From positions 328,345 through 392,344 of the forward strand of contig NZ_FMVC01000007.1 of the NCBI RefSeq assembly GCF_900101855.1: a stretch of 64,000 nucleotides of DNA. Reading direction: 5' to 3'. Positions 41,840 to 51,349 of this stretch are shown piece by piece (the stretch's first letter is position 1; every line of letters begins with the position of its first letter). A program made the translations under genes and the position numbers. Below the pieces are notes generated by a model. That model saw only the letters and a program-made list of their open reading frames with translations. It had not been told where the DNA came from and ran no database searches. The stretch is from Flavobacterium anhuiense. GTDB lineage: Bacteria > Bacteroidota > Bacteroidia > Flavobacteriales > Flavobacteriaceae.

Positions 41840-43528
41840 CTAATAACCAGGATTTTGAGGGAAATCTTTATTTTGATTTAAATCTAAAGCAGATTGTGGT
41901 ATTGGTCTTAATATTTTAAGCTTACCGTCAACACCCACAAAATTTGCTTCTTTAATTTTATAATTATGAGCTGAAGCTCTTGCTACCAAAGTTCCTGTAC
42001 GTTTTAAGTCGAACCAGCGTTTGTATTCGCCTAATAGTTCTCTTCCTCTTTCGTCTAAGATATAATCGATATTAAACTGAGCTAAAGTGGCATTAGCAAC
42101 TCCTGCTCTTCTTCTTACCTCGTTTAAACGCTCTAATCCTGTTCCTGGGTTTCCAGCTTTTAAATATGCTTCTGCCGCAATTAAATACGTTTCTCCAAGT
42201 CTTGAAACAATAATATCTCTTGTGCTTACAGGCCCTGTACTTGAAGGCGTAGTCGGATTTGCATCATCAAATTTCTTAACTGGAATTGTGTAACAGTCTA
42301 AGTTTTTAATTAACGTATGTGCTGCAGAATATTCTCCCCAAGGATGATATACAAATGTAGAAGCTAGTCTAGAAGCGTTAGCGGTCATCCATGCTGTTTT
42401 ATCTGCAGGTGTAAACCATTTTGGCTCATAAAAATGTCTTACTTTTAAAGAAGCTGGGGTTGAACTTCTATAGTACGGATAATATAAAACCGTTTTTGTA
42501 ACTCCGTTTGTTGTTTCTGGCCCTTCTACAATTTCAGTCATAAAAGTCGCGTTCCATCTCGCATCGCCTTTTTCGTATAAACCTAAAGCGTAATCTGTAG
42601 GACACAAATTGTAGCTTCTTAATGGCGCTCCGGTTTCTGCTCCTCCTAAATACGAACTGAAATAGTAAAACTGATTGTTTCCTAATGTTGTAGGACTTGT
42701 ACTTGTTGAAGCCTTGTCATACTGAACGGAGAAAATAGTTTCTGCATTTAAATCGTTATCCGTACCGTCTGCCTTTGTAACAAATAGCTGATTGAAAGGA
42801 AGGCTTAATGCCTGTCCCCCAATTGCAGCATCTGCATAAACTGCAGCTTTAGAAAAATCATCAGGTTTTGCAAAAGTTTCGTATCCTCTTGTCAAGTACA
42901 CTTTTGCCAATAAATCGTTTACAGCTCTTTTGTTTACTTTTCCAGATGTACTATAAGCAGCAGTTCCTACATTGGCTAAAGCAAAATCGAGATCTGCAAT
43001 GATTTGTGCATACACTTCTTCTGCGCTGTTTCTTGTAAAAGATAAAACTGGTGTTGTAATATTTTCACTTACAATTGGCACACCTCCATAGGTCTGAACT
43101 AATAAGAAATAGGCTTGAGCTCTTAAAAATCTAGCTTCTCCTAATAGCATATTCAAATTGGCAGTTTGTTCTGTTACACTTGAATAATAAATTGCTTTAT
43201 TCACAGATTGAATTAACTGATAACAAGGTCTGTACAAATCGGCAACATTGTCTGAAGACGGAATTAAAAGCGTATACTGGCTTAGACCTGCAGGCTCTGG
43301 AGTTCTTCCTTCGGCGTACATGTCTGTTCCTGCCTCAAAAAGCCACGGATTTCCGCCATAAATGCTTTTAAGCCAAGCATAATTTGTGTTTATTAATAAT
43401 TGAAAACCAGCAGCTGTTTTATAAGTTCCGTCAGCAGGAACATTTGACAAACTTTCCTCTTCTATATAATTACTGCAAGAACTTAAAGTTCCCACAATGA
43501 TTCCTAATAATATGATGAATTTTTTCAT
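41840..43528 (-). CDS. SusD/RagB-family glycan-binding lipoprotein (pectin locus)
   Basis: This 562-aa protein has a lipoprotein signal (IIVGTLSSCSNY, Cys about 18). SusD features are seen: LLGEARFLRAQAYFLLVQTYGGVPIV, RAVNDLLAKVYLTRGYETF, RLGETYLIAAEAYLKAGNPGTGLERLNEVRRRAG, ILDERGRELLGEYKRWFDLKRTG, and the C-terminal LRPIPQSALDLNQNKDFPQNPGY. It is the surface lid of the neighbouring SusC and binds oligosaccharides from pectin cleavage. Its start is 12 bases after the susC stop. Slightly longer than the SusD of the first locus; no defect seen. Confidence 0.96.
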   Translation of the reverse strand: MKKFIILLGIIVGTLSSCSNYIEEESLSNVPADGTYKTAAGFQLLINTNYAWLKSIYGGNPWLFEAGTDMYAEGRTPEPAGLSQYTLLIPSSDNVADLYRPCYQLIQSVNKAIYYSSVTEQTANLNMLLGEARFLRAQAYFLLVQTYGGVPIVSENITTPVLSFTRNSAEEVYAQIIADLDFALANVGTAAYSTSGKVNKRAVNDLLAKVYLTRGYETFAKPDDFSKAAVYADAAIGGQALSLPFNQLFVTKADGTDNDLNAETIFSVQYDKASTSTSPTTLGNNQFYYFSSYLGGAETGAPLRSYNLCPTDYALGLYEKGDARWNATFMTEIVEGPETTNGVTKTVLYYPYYRSSTPASLKVRHFYEPKWFTPADKTAWMTANASRLASTFVYHPWGEYSAAHTLIKNLDCYTIPVKKFDDANPTTPSSTGPVSTRDIIVSRLGETYLIAAEAYLKAGNPGTGLERLNEVRRRAGVANATLAQFNIDYILDERGRELLGEYKRWFDLKRTGTLVARASAHNYKIKEANFVGVDGKLKILRPIPQSALDLNQNKDFPQNPGY

Positions 43529-43540
43529 TTGATATCTTTA

Positions 43541-46500
43541 TTAAAATTTAACACTTAATCCCAATTGCGTAGTCACTGATGCTGGACGGTTTACTCCAAA
43601 AGCAGCACCAGCCCATTCAGGATCATATCCATCAAAATCTGTAAATACAAATGGGTCTAAAACATTCACATAAATTCTCAGATTACTGATTTTAAGCCTT
43701 TTCAATAATTCAGAATCCAATGTGTATCCTAAAGATATATTTTTAATTTTCACGTAAGAAACGTCTCTGTAATACCCAAATAAAGAAGTCCAATAAGCTC
43801 CTGCTCCAGTAGCCACAGGGCCTGGTCTTGGGTGTTCATTATTTGCATTAGCCGCGATTCCTGTTCCGTTTGTTGGAATAAAATAATCCATTGCCAATTT
43901 CTGACGTCCTCTATCACTTACATCAGCAAAATTTTGGTGGAAAGTACTCAAAACCGTTTGCCCTTGGCTTGTTAAAACTGAAAAATTGAAATCAAAATTG
44001 CCAACTGTCAATTTAGAATATAAACTTCCCTGCCAGTCTGGATTTGCGTTTCCGATTACAGTTCTATCATCTTGGTTGAATTTCCCGTCATTGTTCAAAT
44101 CCTTTGGTCTTGCCTGTCCAGGAGCCATTCCGTAAGATGCTGCCTGCGCCGCTTCGCTTTCTTGCCAAACTCCATCATAAACATAATTGTAGTTTGGATT
44201 TAATTCAGATCCTAAGATTAATTTATTACCAATATCACTTACTTTATCCTGATTGTAAATTGACTCTAATTTGTTTACGTTTTTAGTAAACGTAAAAGTA
44301 GTTTCCCAATTTACATTTTTGCTTTTAATATTTTTTGTAGTTAACAAAACCTCTACTCCTTTATTGCTAACAGATCCAACATTAGCAAATGTGTTTTTAT
44401 AACCTGTTTCAAGAGGCAATTCTTGTTTATAAATTAATTTATCTGAAAGTCTGTCATAAACGTCTACGCTACCTGTAATTCTGTTGTTTAAGAATCCGTA
44501 ATCAAGACCAAAGTTTAACTCTCGTGTTTTTTCCCAAGTTAAATTTTGATTCGCTAAATTTTCAGACTGCCAGCCCGAAACCACATTGGCTCCGTTTGCA
44601 TAAAAAGTCTGCTGATTTAATAAAGCCTGAGAAGTATAAGGCGCAACGTTGTCATTTCCTGTATATCCTAAACTCGCACGAAGTTTTAAATCTGAAACTA
44701 CTGAACTGTTTGCTAAGAAAGATTCTTTGCTAATTTTCCATCCTAAAGCTACAGAAGGGAAACTTTGCCATTTATTGCCTTCAGATAAAACAGAAGAACC
44801 ATCCCATCTTGTAGAAGCTGTCAATAAATATTTGTCTTTAAAAGTATAATTTAAACGAACCGCATAAGAACTTAAAGTATTCTTTTGATAGCCTGAACTT
44901 ATGTTATAACTCGTCTGAACTCCAGATCCCATATTATTTGATCCAACATCAAAAGGCTGATTGTTAGAATATAAATAAGACGTTTCATCAACATTTGAGT
45001 ACAAACTCTGCAATAATAAAACACTAAAATCATGCACTTCATTAAACGTGTGTTTCAAGTCTATCTGGTTATCCCAAGTATAATTAAAGTTGTTGAAGTT
45101 TTTAATTGATGCTGAGTTTTTTCCATTTAAGGTAACACCTGCATTGGTTTGCGCTTTATAAGAAGCACTGGTAACAGTATTTTCGATACCGGCTGCAAAT
45201 GTTGTTTTGAACGAAAGCCATTTTAACGGCTGATATTGGAAGAAAACATTTCCAACAGTTTGCCATGTTTTTTCTGTCTGAGAAGAATTGGCAATTTCCA
45301 TTAAAGGGTTTACGGTACTTGTTTTATTAATTGCCCATGAACCGTCAGGATAAGTTAATTTCCCTGGAAGGAAAAATAGCGTTCCCACTTTTTCATTTCC
45401 TTGTGCATCAACAGCCCAAGGCGACATTAGCGGACTTAATCTGAAAGCATCCTGCATTGCTAGATCACTGCCTAATTGCGTATCAAGACGTGCAACCGTA
45501 ATATTGGCGCCTGTCGTAAATTTATCATTGATTTTATGATTCAATCCTAACTTAAAAGAATATTTATCTGTCGAATCATTTTCGATAAGCCCTTCATCGC
45601 TTTGAACGCCAAATCCTAAGTTATAGCTCAAACCAGAATCTGAACGTCCTGTAACATTCAAATAATTGTTTTGTGTCATACCCGGTTTAAGAACAGCATC
45701 TGTCCAGTCAAAATTATAACCGTTGTTGGCACGAGAAACCAATAAAGGACTCTGATTTCCTGCTAAAGCGGCTAATTGCGCTGGCGTTTGTGTTTGAGGT
45801 GTTGCACTCATATACGCAACCTGATGGAATTTCCACCACTCTTCTCCAGTCATCATTTTTGGCATTCTAGCGGCAGTTTTAGTTCCGTAAGAAGTATCAA
45901 AAGTTACGTTAATTCCAGATTTAACATTAGCACCACTTTTTGTAGTTACGATAATAACACCACTCGCTCCTCTAGAACCATAAATTGCAGCCGAAGAAGC
46001 ATCTTTTAAAACGTCCATTCTAGAAATATCCTGCGGGTTCAAAAAGTCAATATTATCAACTGGAACGCCGTCTACGATATATAAAGGCGATGACCCCACT
46101 AATGAGTTGTTCCCTCTGATTACCACTTTGTATCCGTCTCCTGCACGTCCTGAAGCAGATGAAATCTGAACTCCTGGCGTACTTCCTTGAATTGCCTCTA
46201 ACGGACTTGTAGTATTTCTTTCTGTAATCGTTGCTGCACTAATGGTACTAACAGATCCGGTAAGATCGGTCTTTTTTACAGAGCCGTATCCGACCACAAC
46301 AACTTCATTTAATGAATTGGATTGCTCAGCAAGTGTCACATTGATTTTTGATTTTCCAGCAACGCTTACTTCTTGTGTCTGAAATCCTAAATAGCTTATT
46401 ATTAAAATAGCTTTACTGTTTGATACATTAATCTTAAAACTTCCTTCAAAATCTGTTGAAGTTCCGTTTTTTGTCCCTTTCTCATTAATGTTTACCCCTG

Positions 46501-46642
46501 GCAGTGACATACCAGTAGCGTCGGTAATCTTCCCTTCTATTGTGGTTGTCTGCGCATATATAGAACTGCACAGTAAGAAATTCAGGAAAAAGAAAAATAC
46601 AAAGTACTTGTCTTTTTTCTTAGATAATTGTTTAATACTCAT
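43541..46642 (-). CDS. SusC/RagA-family TonB-dependent transporter (pectin locus)
   Basis: This 1033-aa protein has an N-terminal signal (LNFLLCSSIYAQ, to about 31) and a carboxypeptidase-regulatory-like domain (IEGKITDATGMSLPGVNINEKGTKNG). SNSLNEVVVVGYGSVKKTDLTGS and plug motifs (PLEAIQGSTPGVQI, VVIRGNNSLVG, PLYIVDGVP, ISRMDVLKDASSAAIYGSRGASGVIIVTTKSG) follow, then a barrel ending in TQLGLSVKF. It imports pectic oligosaccharides through the outer membrane. It follows the GH28 gene by 30 bases, so the GH28 promoter with its LacI operator probably drives the whole susCD block. Confidence 0.97.
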   Translation of the reverse strand: MSIKQLSKKKDKYFVFFFFLNFLLCSSIYAQTTTIEGKITDATGMSLPGVNINEKGTKNGTSTDFEGSFKINVSNSKAILIISYLGFQTQEVSVAGKSKINVTLAEQSNSLNEVVVVGYGSVKKTDLTGSVSTISAATITERNTTSPLEAIQGSTPGVQISSASGRAGDGYKVVIRGNNSLVGSSPLYIVDGVPVDNIDFLNPQDISRMDVLKDASSAAIYGSRGASGVIIVTTKSGANVKSGINVTFDTSYGTKTAARMPKMMTGEEWWKFHQVAYMSATPQTQTPAQLAALAGNQSPLLVSRANNGYNFDWTDAVLKPGMTQNNYLNVTGRSDSGLSYNLGFGVQSDEGLIENDSTDKYSFKLGLNHKINDKFTTGANITVARLDTQLGSDLAMQDAFRLSPLMSPWAVDAQGNEKVGTLFFLPGKLTYPDGSWAINKTSTVNPLMEIANSSQTEKTWQTVGNVFFQYQPLKWLSFKTTFAAGIENTVTSASYKAQTNAGVTLNGKNSASIKNFNNFNYTWDNQIDLKHTFNEVHDFSVLLLQSLYSNVDETSYLYSNNQPFDVGSNNMGSGVQTSYNISSGYQKNTLSSYAVRLNYTFKDKYLLTASTRWDGSSVLSEGNKWQSFPSVALGWKISKESFLANSSVVSDLKLRASLGYTGNDNVAPYTSQALLNQQTFYANGANVVSGWQSENLANQNLTWEKTRELNFGLDYGFLNNRITGSVDVYDRLSDKLIYKQELPLETGYKNTFANVGSVSNKGVEVLLTTKNIKSKNVNWETTFTFTKNVNKLESIYNQDKVSDIGNKLILGSELNPNYNYVYDGVWQESEAAQAASYGMAPGQARPKDLNNDGKFNQDDRTVIGNANPDWQGSLYSKLTVGNFDFNFSVLTSQGQTVLSTFHQNFADVSDRGRQKLAMDYFIPTNGTGIAANANNEHPRPGPVATGAGAYWTSLFGYYRDVSYVKIKNISLGYTLDSELLKRLKISNLRIYVNVLDPFVFTDFDGYDPEWAGAAFGVNRPASVTTQLGLSVKF

Positions 46643-46672
46643 GTGGTTTAAAGTTTGGTTAATTGATAGTGT

Positions 46673-48112
46673 TTAGTTTGTAATAGATTCTACTTTTTTC
46701 TCATTGATGTAGGTATTTATAAAATTTATGTTTTTTACGTTTTTTAATAAATAGAGGGAATCAACCTTTTGAATCTTTACATTTTTCAAAGTAATATTCT
46801 CAACTGGAGATTCTGCGTAACCTTCTGCCCAAACGCTGTATTTACCACCGTTTTTTACAGTCACATTTTCTAAGCTTACATTTCTAATGGTTGGAATAAA
46901 ATTCCCTGTCTGAGATCCGTATACATTATAAAACATGTTTAATTTCAAGACGCATTCTTTTACCGTTCCCACTTCAAGGTTTCGCACATAGATATTCTCA
47001 ATGATTCCGCCTCTCCTTGAATTGGTTTTTATACGAATGGCACGATCCAAATTCGGACTGTCCATCACACAGTTTTCTACAAAAACATTATTTACTCCTG
47101 CAGAAATTTCGCTTCCAATTACAACACCACCATGACCGTCAATCATTTTGCAGTTTTGCACAATGATGTTTTTACTTGGTATAGCTACTCTTCTTCCGTC
47201 ACCATCGCGCCCTGCTTTAATCGCAATACAATCATCACCTGTATTGAAAGTGCAGTTTCTGATTACGATATTTTGCGAATATTCTGGATCACAACCATCA
47301 TTATTCGGGCCATGGCTATTAACCGTTACGCCATCAATAATCATGTTGTTTGTTTTAATTGGATGCAAAATCCAAAATGGAGAATTGATAATTATAATAT
47401 CTTTTACTAAAGCAGTATTACATTCAAAAAACTCAATAAAATTTGGTCTTAAATAACGTCCATCGCCAAAAACTCTTTCTGATACCGGCACTCCTCTTTC
47501 TGCCATATCTACCAAAACTTCACGGTTTGTTGGATCATTTTGAGACGGAATTCCTTTTTTCCAGCCATAGTTTTTTCCTCCAGACCAAATCCACCAGTTG
47601 GTACTATCAGCTTGACCGTTTAGCGTGCCTTTTCCTGTTACCGCAATATTGGTTTTGTTTTTTGCATAAATAAGCGGAGAATAATTCATCACTTCTGTAC
47701 CTTCCCACGAAGTATGAACAATAGGATAATCTTTCGGATTTAAACTAAAAAGAATTTCAGCATGATCTTCTAAGTGCAGATTAACATTGCTTTCCAAATG
47801 AATTGCGCCTGTCAAATATTTTCCGTTTGGAACTAAAACTCGACCACCTCCATTTGCAGCACATTCTTGTATTGCTTTTTGAAAAGCTAAAGTGTTTAAT
47901 GTTTTTCCATCTGCAACAGCTCCAAAATCATTTATGTTATAAATTTTATCTGAAAAATGAACTTGAGGAATACTTCTTATAACCAAATCCATTTTTTGCC
48001 ATGGATTCTCTGAGGAAACAGGAGAAGAATGTCTTGCACATGATGACACTAAAAGTCCTAAAAAGGCTAAAAAAAGAATCTTTTTTGTTGCGACTATCTT
48101 ATTTGTAATCAT
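46673..48112 (-). CDS. GH28 polygalacturonase lipoprotein, first gene of the pectin operon
   Basis: With a start at 48112 the protein has 479 aa and a lipoprotein signal (FLAFLGLLVSSCARH). The beta-helix carries all GH28 motifs: NNDGCDPEY, TGDDCIAIKAG, GHGGVVIGSE and RAIRIKTN (the RIK substrate contact is kept). It hydrolyses polygalacturonate, probably exo-wise, on the cell surface or in the periplasm. A longer frame starts at 48151, but the operator at 48158-48171 and the -7 element at 48172-48179 place transcription initiation at or downstream of that codon, so 48112 is preferred. It precedes susC by 30 bases and is the promoter-proximal gene of the locus. Confidence 0.92.
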   Translation of the reverse strand: MITNKIVATKKILFLAFLGLLVSSCARHSSPVSSENPWQKMDLVIRSIPQVHFSDKIYNINDFGAVADGKTLNTLAFQKAIQECAANGGGRVLVPNGKYLTGAIHLESNVNLHLEDHAEILFSLNPKDYPIVHTSWEGTEVMNYSPLIYAKNKTNIAVTGKGTLNGQADSTNWWIWSGGKNYGWKKGIPSQNDPTNREVLVDMAERGVPVSERVFGDGRYLRPNFIEFFECNTALVKDIIIINSPFWILHPIKTNNMIIDGVTVNSHGPNNDGCDPEYSQNIVIRNCTFNTGDDCIAIKAGRDGDGRRVAIPSKNIIVQNCKMIDGHGGVVIGSEISAGVNNVFVENCVMDSPNLDRAIRIKTNSRRGGIIENIYVRNLEVGTVKECVLKLNMFYNVYGSQTGNFIPTIRNVSLENVTVKNGGKYSVWAEGYAESPVENITLKNVKIQKVDSLYLLKNVKNINFINTYINEKKVESITN

Positions 48113-48157
48113 TTGCACAGATTTTTCTTGTTTGAATATCAAAAACTTCATGTTTTA

Positions 48158-48171
48158 TGTAATCGATTACA
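48158..48171. promoter_or_regulatory. LacI-type operator, pectin operon
   Basis: TGTAATCGATTACA is a perfect 14-bp palindrome with a central CG, typical of LacI-family operators. It directly abuts the -7 element of the GH28 promoter on its downstream side. Confidence 0.8.
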
Positions 48172-48203
48172 CGAAAGTAGAAAAATTGTTCTAAGAGACC
48201 AAA
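48172..48203 (-). promoter_or_regulatory. Promoter of the GH28/susCD pectin operon
   Basis: The minus strand has TTTG (48200-48203), 20 bases, then TACTTTCG (48172-48179), one mismatch from TAnnTTTG. The operator follows at once, so a bound repressor would cover the transcription start. Confidence 0.65.
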
Positions 48204-48321
48204 TTAATTTAGAAAAAAATTATATATTTAATTTTTATTACAAATTTTAATTACATTTAATGCAAAAAATTAGATAATTTATTATCATTGTAGAATCTAA
48301 AACGTTTGAGTTTTTAATTAT

Positions 48322-48335
48322 GGTAATCGATAACA
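48322..48335. promoter_or_regulatory. Weaker LacI-type operator upstream of the LacI gene
   Basis: GGTAATCGATAACA keeps the central TAATCGAT core of the operator with degenerate ends. It lies 66 bases before the regulator's start codon and just upstream of its promoter, suggesting autoregulation. Confidence 0.55.
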
Positions 48336-48341
48336 ATATTC

Positions 48342-48370
48342 ATTGCATAATGAAAAAAAATGTACTTTTG
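48342..48370 (+). promoter_or_regulatory. Promoter of the LacI-family gene
   Basis: ATTG (48342-48345), 17 bases, then TACTTTTG (48363-48370), a full TAnnTTTG match, 31 bases before the start codon. Confidence 0.55.
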
Positions 48371-48400
48371 TTTAAAAATAATTCGATAAACTTTTTTTGA

Positions 48401-49429
48401 ATGAGTGAAAAAGTAACTATTTACGATATTGCTGAAAAATTAAACATCACAGCTGCAACAGTTTCCAGAGCGTTAAACAATAATCCTAAAATAAAGGAGG
48501 CGACGCGTGAGCTAGTTATCAAGACTGCTGCTGCGATGAATTATAAGCAAAATAAACTGGCGCTGGCTTTAAAGAGTGGCCGAAGTAATAATATCGGAGT
48601 TATTGTTCCGCGTATTGACAGTAATTTTTTCGCATCGGTTATCCGAGGAATCGAAGAAGAGCTTTATCCTCACGGTTATCAGGTTATTATCTGTCAGACT
48701 CACGAAAGCATAAAAAGGGAGAATGAAAACCTTCATACACTTGTAGATGCTCAAGTTGACGGGATCATGATGTCTGTAACGGGTATTTCAGATGAAAATG
48801 ATAGCGCTTTTAGAAATGTATTGGAGAAAAATGTTCCGCTAATATTTTTTGATAGAAGCAAACACATCGATGGCGTGAGTTCTGTAACTATTAATGACTT
48901 TAAAGGCGGTTATTTGGCTACAAAACATTTAATTGATGAAGGTTGCAGAAATATTGCTCATTTCTCTGGAGATCAATCGTTAGACATCTTTAAAAACAGG
49001 TTTTTAGGATACAAACAAGCCTTATTAGACAGCGGACTTGATTTTAAAGAAGAATACGTTATTTATACCAAAAGTAGCGTTGACGCAGGTAAAGATGCTG
49101 TTGATAAACTCCTTCAATTAGAAACTCCTCCTGACGCGATATTTTCGTCAAGTGATTTTGCCGCATTGGGTGCAATTCAGGAACTGAAAGAACGTAATAT
49201 CAGCATTCCGAGTGAGTTTTGCGTAGCTGGTTTCAGTAACGAACCTTTTACTAAATTCATGGAATTATCAATCACTTCTGTAGATCAGTCACCACTTGAA
49301 ATGGGAAGAATGTCTGCTCGCGTTTTCTTAGAGCAGGTCGACAAAACAGATACTATTAAAATCGAAAAAAAGGTAGTGCTTGCACCAGAATTACACATTC
49401 GTAAATCTTCTACAAGAACTAATTTTTAA
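48401..49429 (+). CDS. LacI-family transcriptional regulator of pectin/uronate catabolism
   Basis: This 342-aa protein has an N-terminal LacI HTH with hinge (VTIYDIAEKLNITAATVSRALNNNPKIKEATRELVIKTAAAMNYKQN, residues 4-50). A periplasmic-binding-like effector domain follows (IGVIVPRIDSNFFASVIRGIEEELYPHGYQVI; DGIMMSVTG; FFDRSKHIDGVSSVTIND; PDAIFSSSDFAALGAIQEL). It sits divergently beside the GH28/susCD operon and close to the uronate operon, and palindromic operators of LacI type occur before both and before itself. It is therefore the likely repressor of the pectin/uronate regulon, released by a catabolic intermediate such as KDG; the effector is inference. A terminator follows. Confidence 0.92.
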   Translation: MSEKVTIYDIAEKLNITAATVSRALNNNPKIKEATRELVIKTAAAMNYKQNKLALALKSGRSNNIGVIVPRIDSNFFASVIRGIEEELYPHGYQVIICQTHESIKRENENLHTLVDAQVDGIMMSVTGISDENDSAFRNVLEKNVPLIFFDRSKHIDGVSSVTINDFKGGYLATKHLIDEGCRNIAHFSGDQSLDIFKNRFLGYKQALLDSGLDFKEEYVIYTKSSVDAGKDAVDKLLQLETPPDAIFSSSDFAALGAIQELKERNISIPSEFCVAGFSNEPFTKFMELSITSVDQSPLEMGRMSARVFLEQVDKTDTIKIEKKVVLAPELHIRKSSTRTNF

Positions 49430-49454
49430 TTTTTTTTCACCATATAAGTTATAT

Positions 49455-49485
49455 AAGCTCATTTTTAGAATGGGCTTTTTTTTTT
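49455..49485 (+). terminator. Terminator of the LacI-family gene
   Basis: AAGCTCATT (49455-49463) pairs with AATGGGCTT (49469-49477), including one G-U pair, around a 5-base loop, followed by a run of ten T. Confidence 0.85.
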
Positions 49486-49609
49486 GCAAGCTCCTCTGGA
49501 GCTTTATGTTATAGCCGTTAACCTTTTGCTATAAATATTTCGCTTCTCCGAAGCTTTCTCTAAAAACAAGAGACAAACTACTGTACATCTCTATAGATAA
49601 ACCTAACAC

Positions 49610-49637
49610 AAAAAAAAGACGCACTATATTGTGCGTC
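49610..49637 (-). terminator. Terminator of the uronate operon after uxaA
   Basis: GACGCAC (49618-49624) pairs perfectly with GTGCGTC (49631-49637) around TATATT. On the minus strand it ends in an eight-base U-tract (complement of 49610-49617). It lies 52 bases past the uxaA stop. Confidence 0.85.
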
Positions 49638-49688
49638 TCCTATATAAACTTTGTCACTTTGTCCCTTAGAACCTTAGCACCTAAAAAA

Positions 49689-51311
49689 CTACAATGACAC
49701 CCCTCTTTTCCAAGGAATAAAATCATTCTGATTCAAAATAGCTGCCTTTGTTTTAATGTTACCACTGGCAACGTCAATAATGAATTCTAACATTTCGTCA
49801 GCCATTTCATCAATAGTTTTTTCACCTGTAATAATTCCACCAGTATCAATATCGATAATATCAGACATTTTGTTTGCTAACTGTGTGTTTGATGAAATCT
49901 TTACAACTGGAGCAATCGGGTTTCCTGTTGGAGTTCCTAAACCTGTTGTAAACAATACCATATTGGCTCCAGAACCTACCATTGCAGTAGTACATTCTAC
50001 GTCATTTCCTGGTGTACATAATAGCGTAAAGCCTGGTTCGCTAATATATTCTCCGTAATCGTAAACGCCTGTAATTGGTGATGTTCCACCTTTTTTAGCA
50101 GCACCAGCCGATTTCATAGCATCTGTAATCAAACCGTCTTTAATGTTACCCGGAGACGGATTCATATCAAATCCTGAACCTGCATCCACAACTGTTTTTT
50201 CGTACCATTGCATTAAATCTAAGAAACGTTTTCCGTCCTTATCATCTATACAACGATTTACTAATTCCTGTTCTACTCCACATAATTCAGGAAATTCAGA
50301 AAGAATTGTAGTTCCTCCCAAAGCAACTAAATGATCTGATAACACTCCCAATGTTGGGTTTGCAGAAATTCCAGAGAATCCGTCAGATCCACCGCACTCT
50401 AAACCAATTCTTAGTTTAGATAATGGGGCTGGCTCTCTCTTAATTTCGTTTGCTTTTTTAATCGCTTCGAAAGTGTCTTTTACCACACTGCTTAACATCG
50501 TTTCAATTGTCCCGATAGACTGCTGATCGTAAATTAAAACAGGTTTTTTACTGTTTGGATTAATCGCATCTAAAGCTTCTTTGAAAATTGAAATCTGAAG
50601 ATTTTGGCATCCTAAACTCAACACAGTTGCGCCAGCCACGTTTGGATTATTTACATAACCAGCCAAAAGTTTAGCTAAACTATGAGAATCCTGACGAATT
50701 CCACCGCATCCGCCTTGGTGTGTAATGAATTTAACTTCAATATTATTGAACAAGTTTGCATCGTTTGAAGCTTCTTGATTTCCCGCTCCACCTGTTTCTG
50801 ATTTTACCAAAGAACGCAACAATAATTGGTAATCGTTTTCTTTTGGTTTCATCAACTCTTTCTCAAAAATATCTTTTAAGATTTCGATGTTTCTGTTTTC
50901 ACAAAAAACTAATGGAAAAAACAGCCATACATTTTCTGTTCCAACCTGTCCATCTTCTCTATGATAGCCCTGCCACGTTCTGTCTTTCCATTTATCAACA
51001 TTAGGAGCTGTCCAGCCAATGGTTTCCGTTTTACCAGTAACTTTATCACTTTCGTGTTTTACGTTAGCAGTAGAAAGCAATCCGCCTTTTTCAATTCTTG
51101 CACTTGCTTTTCCAACCAAAACACCGTACATAATGATTCTATCCCCTACATTAAAAGGAACCATTGCAATCTTATGTTTCATTTTTACATCAGACTCTAC
51201 TGTAATTGATTGTCCTTCAAAATCAATCACTTCGCCTGCAGTAAGATCCACCAAAGCAACCGCAACATTGTCGGTCGGGTGAACTTTTATTAATTTTTTC
51301 TGCGTTGCCAT
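49689..51311 (-). CDS. uxaA: Altronate dehydratase
   Basis: This 540-aa protein has an N-terminal SAF domain (about 1-95; KVHPTDNVAVALVDLTAGEVI) and the UxaA catalytic part: GYHREDGQVGTENVWLFFP, ITHQGGCGGIRQDS, LRIGLECGGSDGFSGISANPTLG, LSEFPELCGVEQELVNRC, SPGNIKDGLITDAMKSAG, CTPGNDVECTTAMVGSGANMVLFTTGLGTPTGNP. It dehydrates D-altronate to 2-keto-3-deoxygluconate (KDG), the third step of galacturonate breakdown, in the cytoplasm. It follows uxaB by 38 bases and is the last gene of the operon before a terminator. Confidence 0.95.
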   Translation of the reverse strand: MATQKKLIKVHPTDNVAVALVDLTAGEVIDFEGQSITVESDVKMKHKIAMVPFNVGDRIIMYGVLVGKASARIEKGGLLSTANVKHESDKVTGKTETIGWTAPNVDKWKDRTWQGYHREDGQVGTENVWLFFPLVFCENRNIEILKDIFEKELMKPKENDYQLLLRSLVKSETGGAGNQEASNDANLFNNIEVKFITHQGGCGGIRQDSHSLAKLLAGYVNNPNVAGATVLSLGCQNLQISIFKEALDAINPNSKKPVLIYDQQSIGTIETMLSSVVKDTFEAIKKANEIKREPAPLSKLRIGLECGGSDGFSGISANPTLGVLSDHLVALGGTTILSEFPELCGVEQELVNRCIDDKDGKRFLDLMQWYEKTVVDAGSGFDMNPSPGNIKDGLITDAMKSAGAAKKGGTSPITGVYDYGEYISEPGFTLLCTPGNDVECTTAMVGSGANMVLFTTGLGTPTGNPIAPVVKISSNTQLANKMSDIIDIDTGGIITGEKTIDEMADEMLEFIIDVASGNIKTKAAILNQNDFIPWKRGVSL

Positions 51312-51349
51312 AATTAACCTTTGTTCTTTGTTCTTTTTTTTGTGTTTTC

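Noticed and set aside
7629..48310. A 14-base word CTAAAACGTTTGAG present both near 7629 (before the first locus) and near 48297 (before the pectin locus)
   Set aside because: In 64 kb of AT-rich DNA several chance 14-mer matches are expected; flanks differ and it is not placed relative to a promoter.
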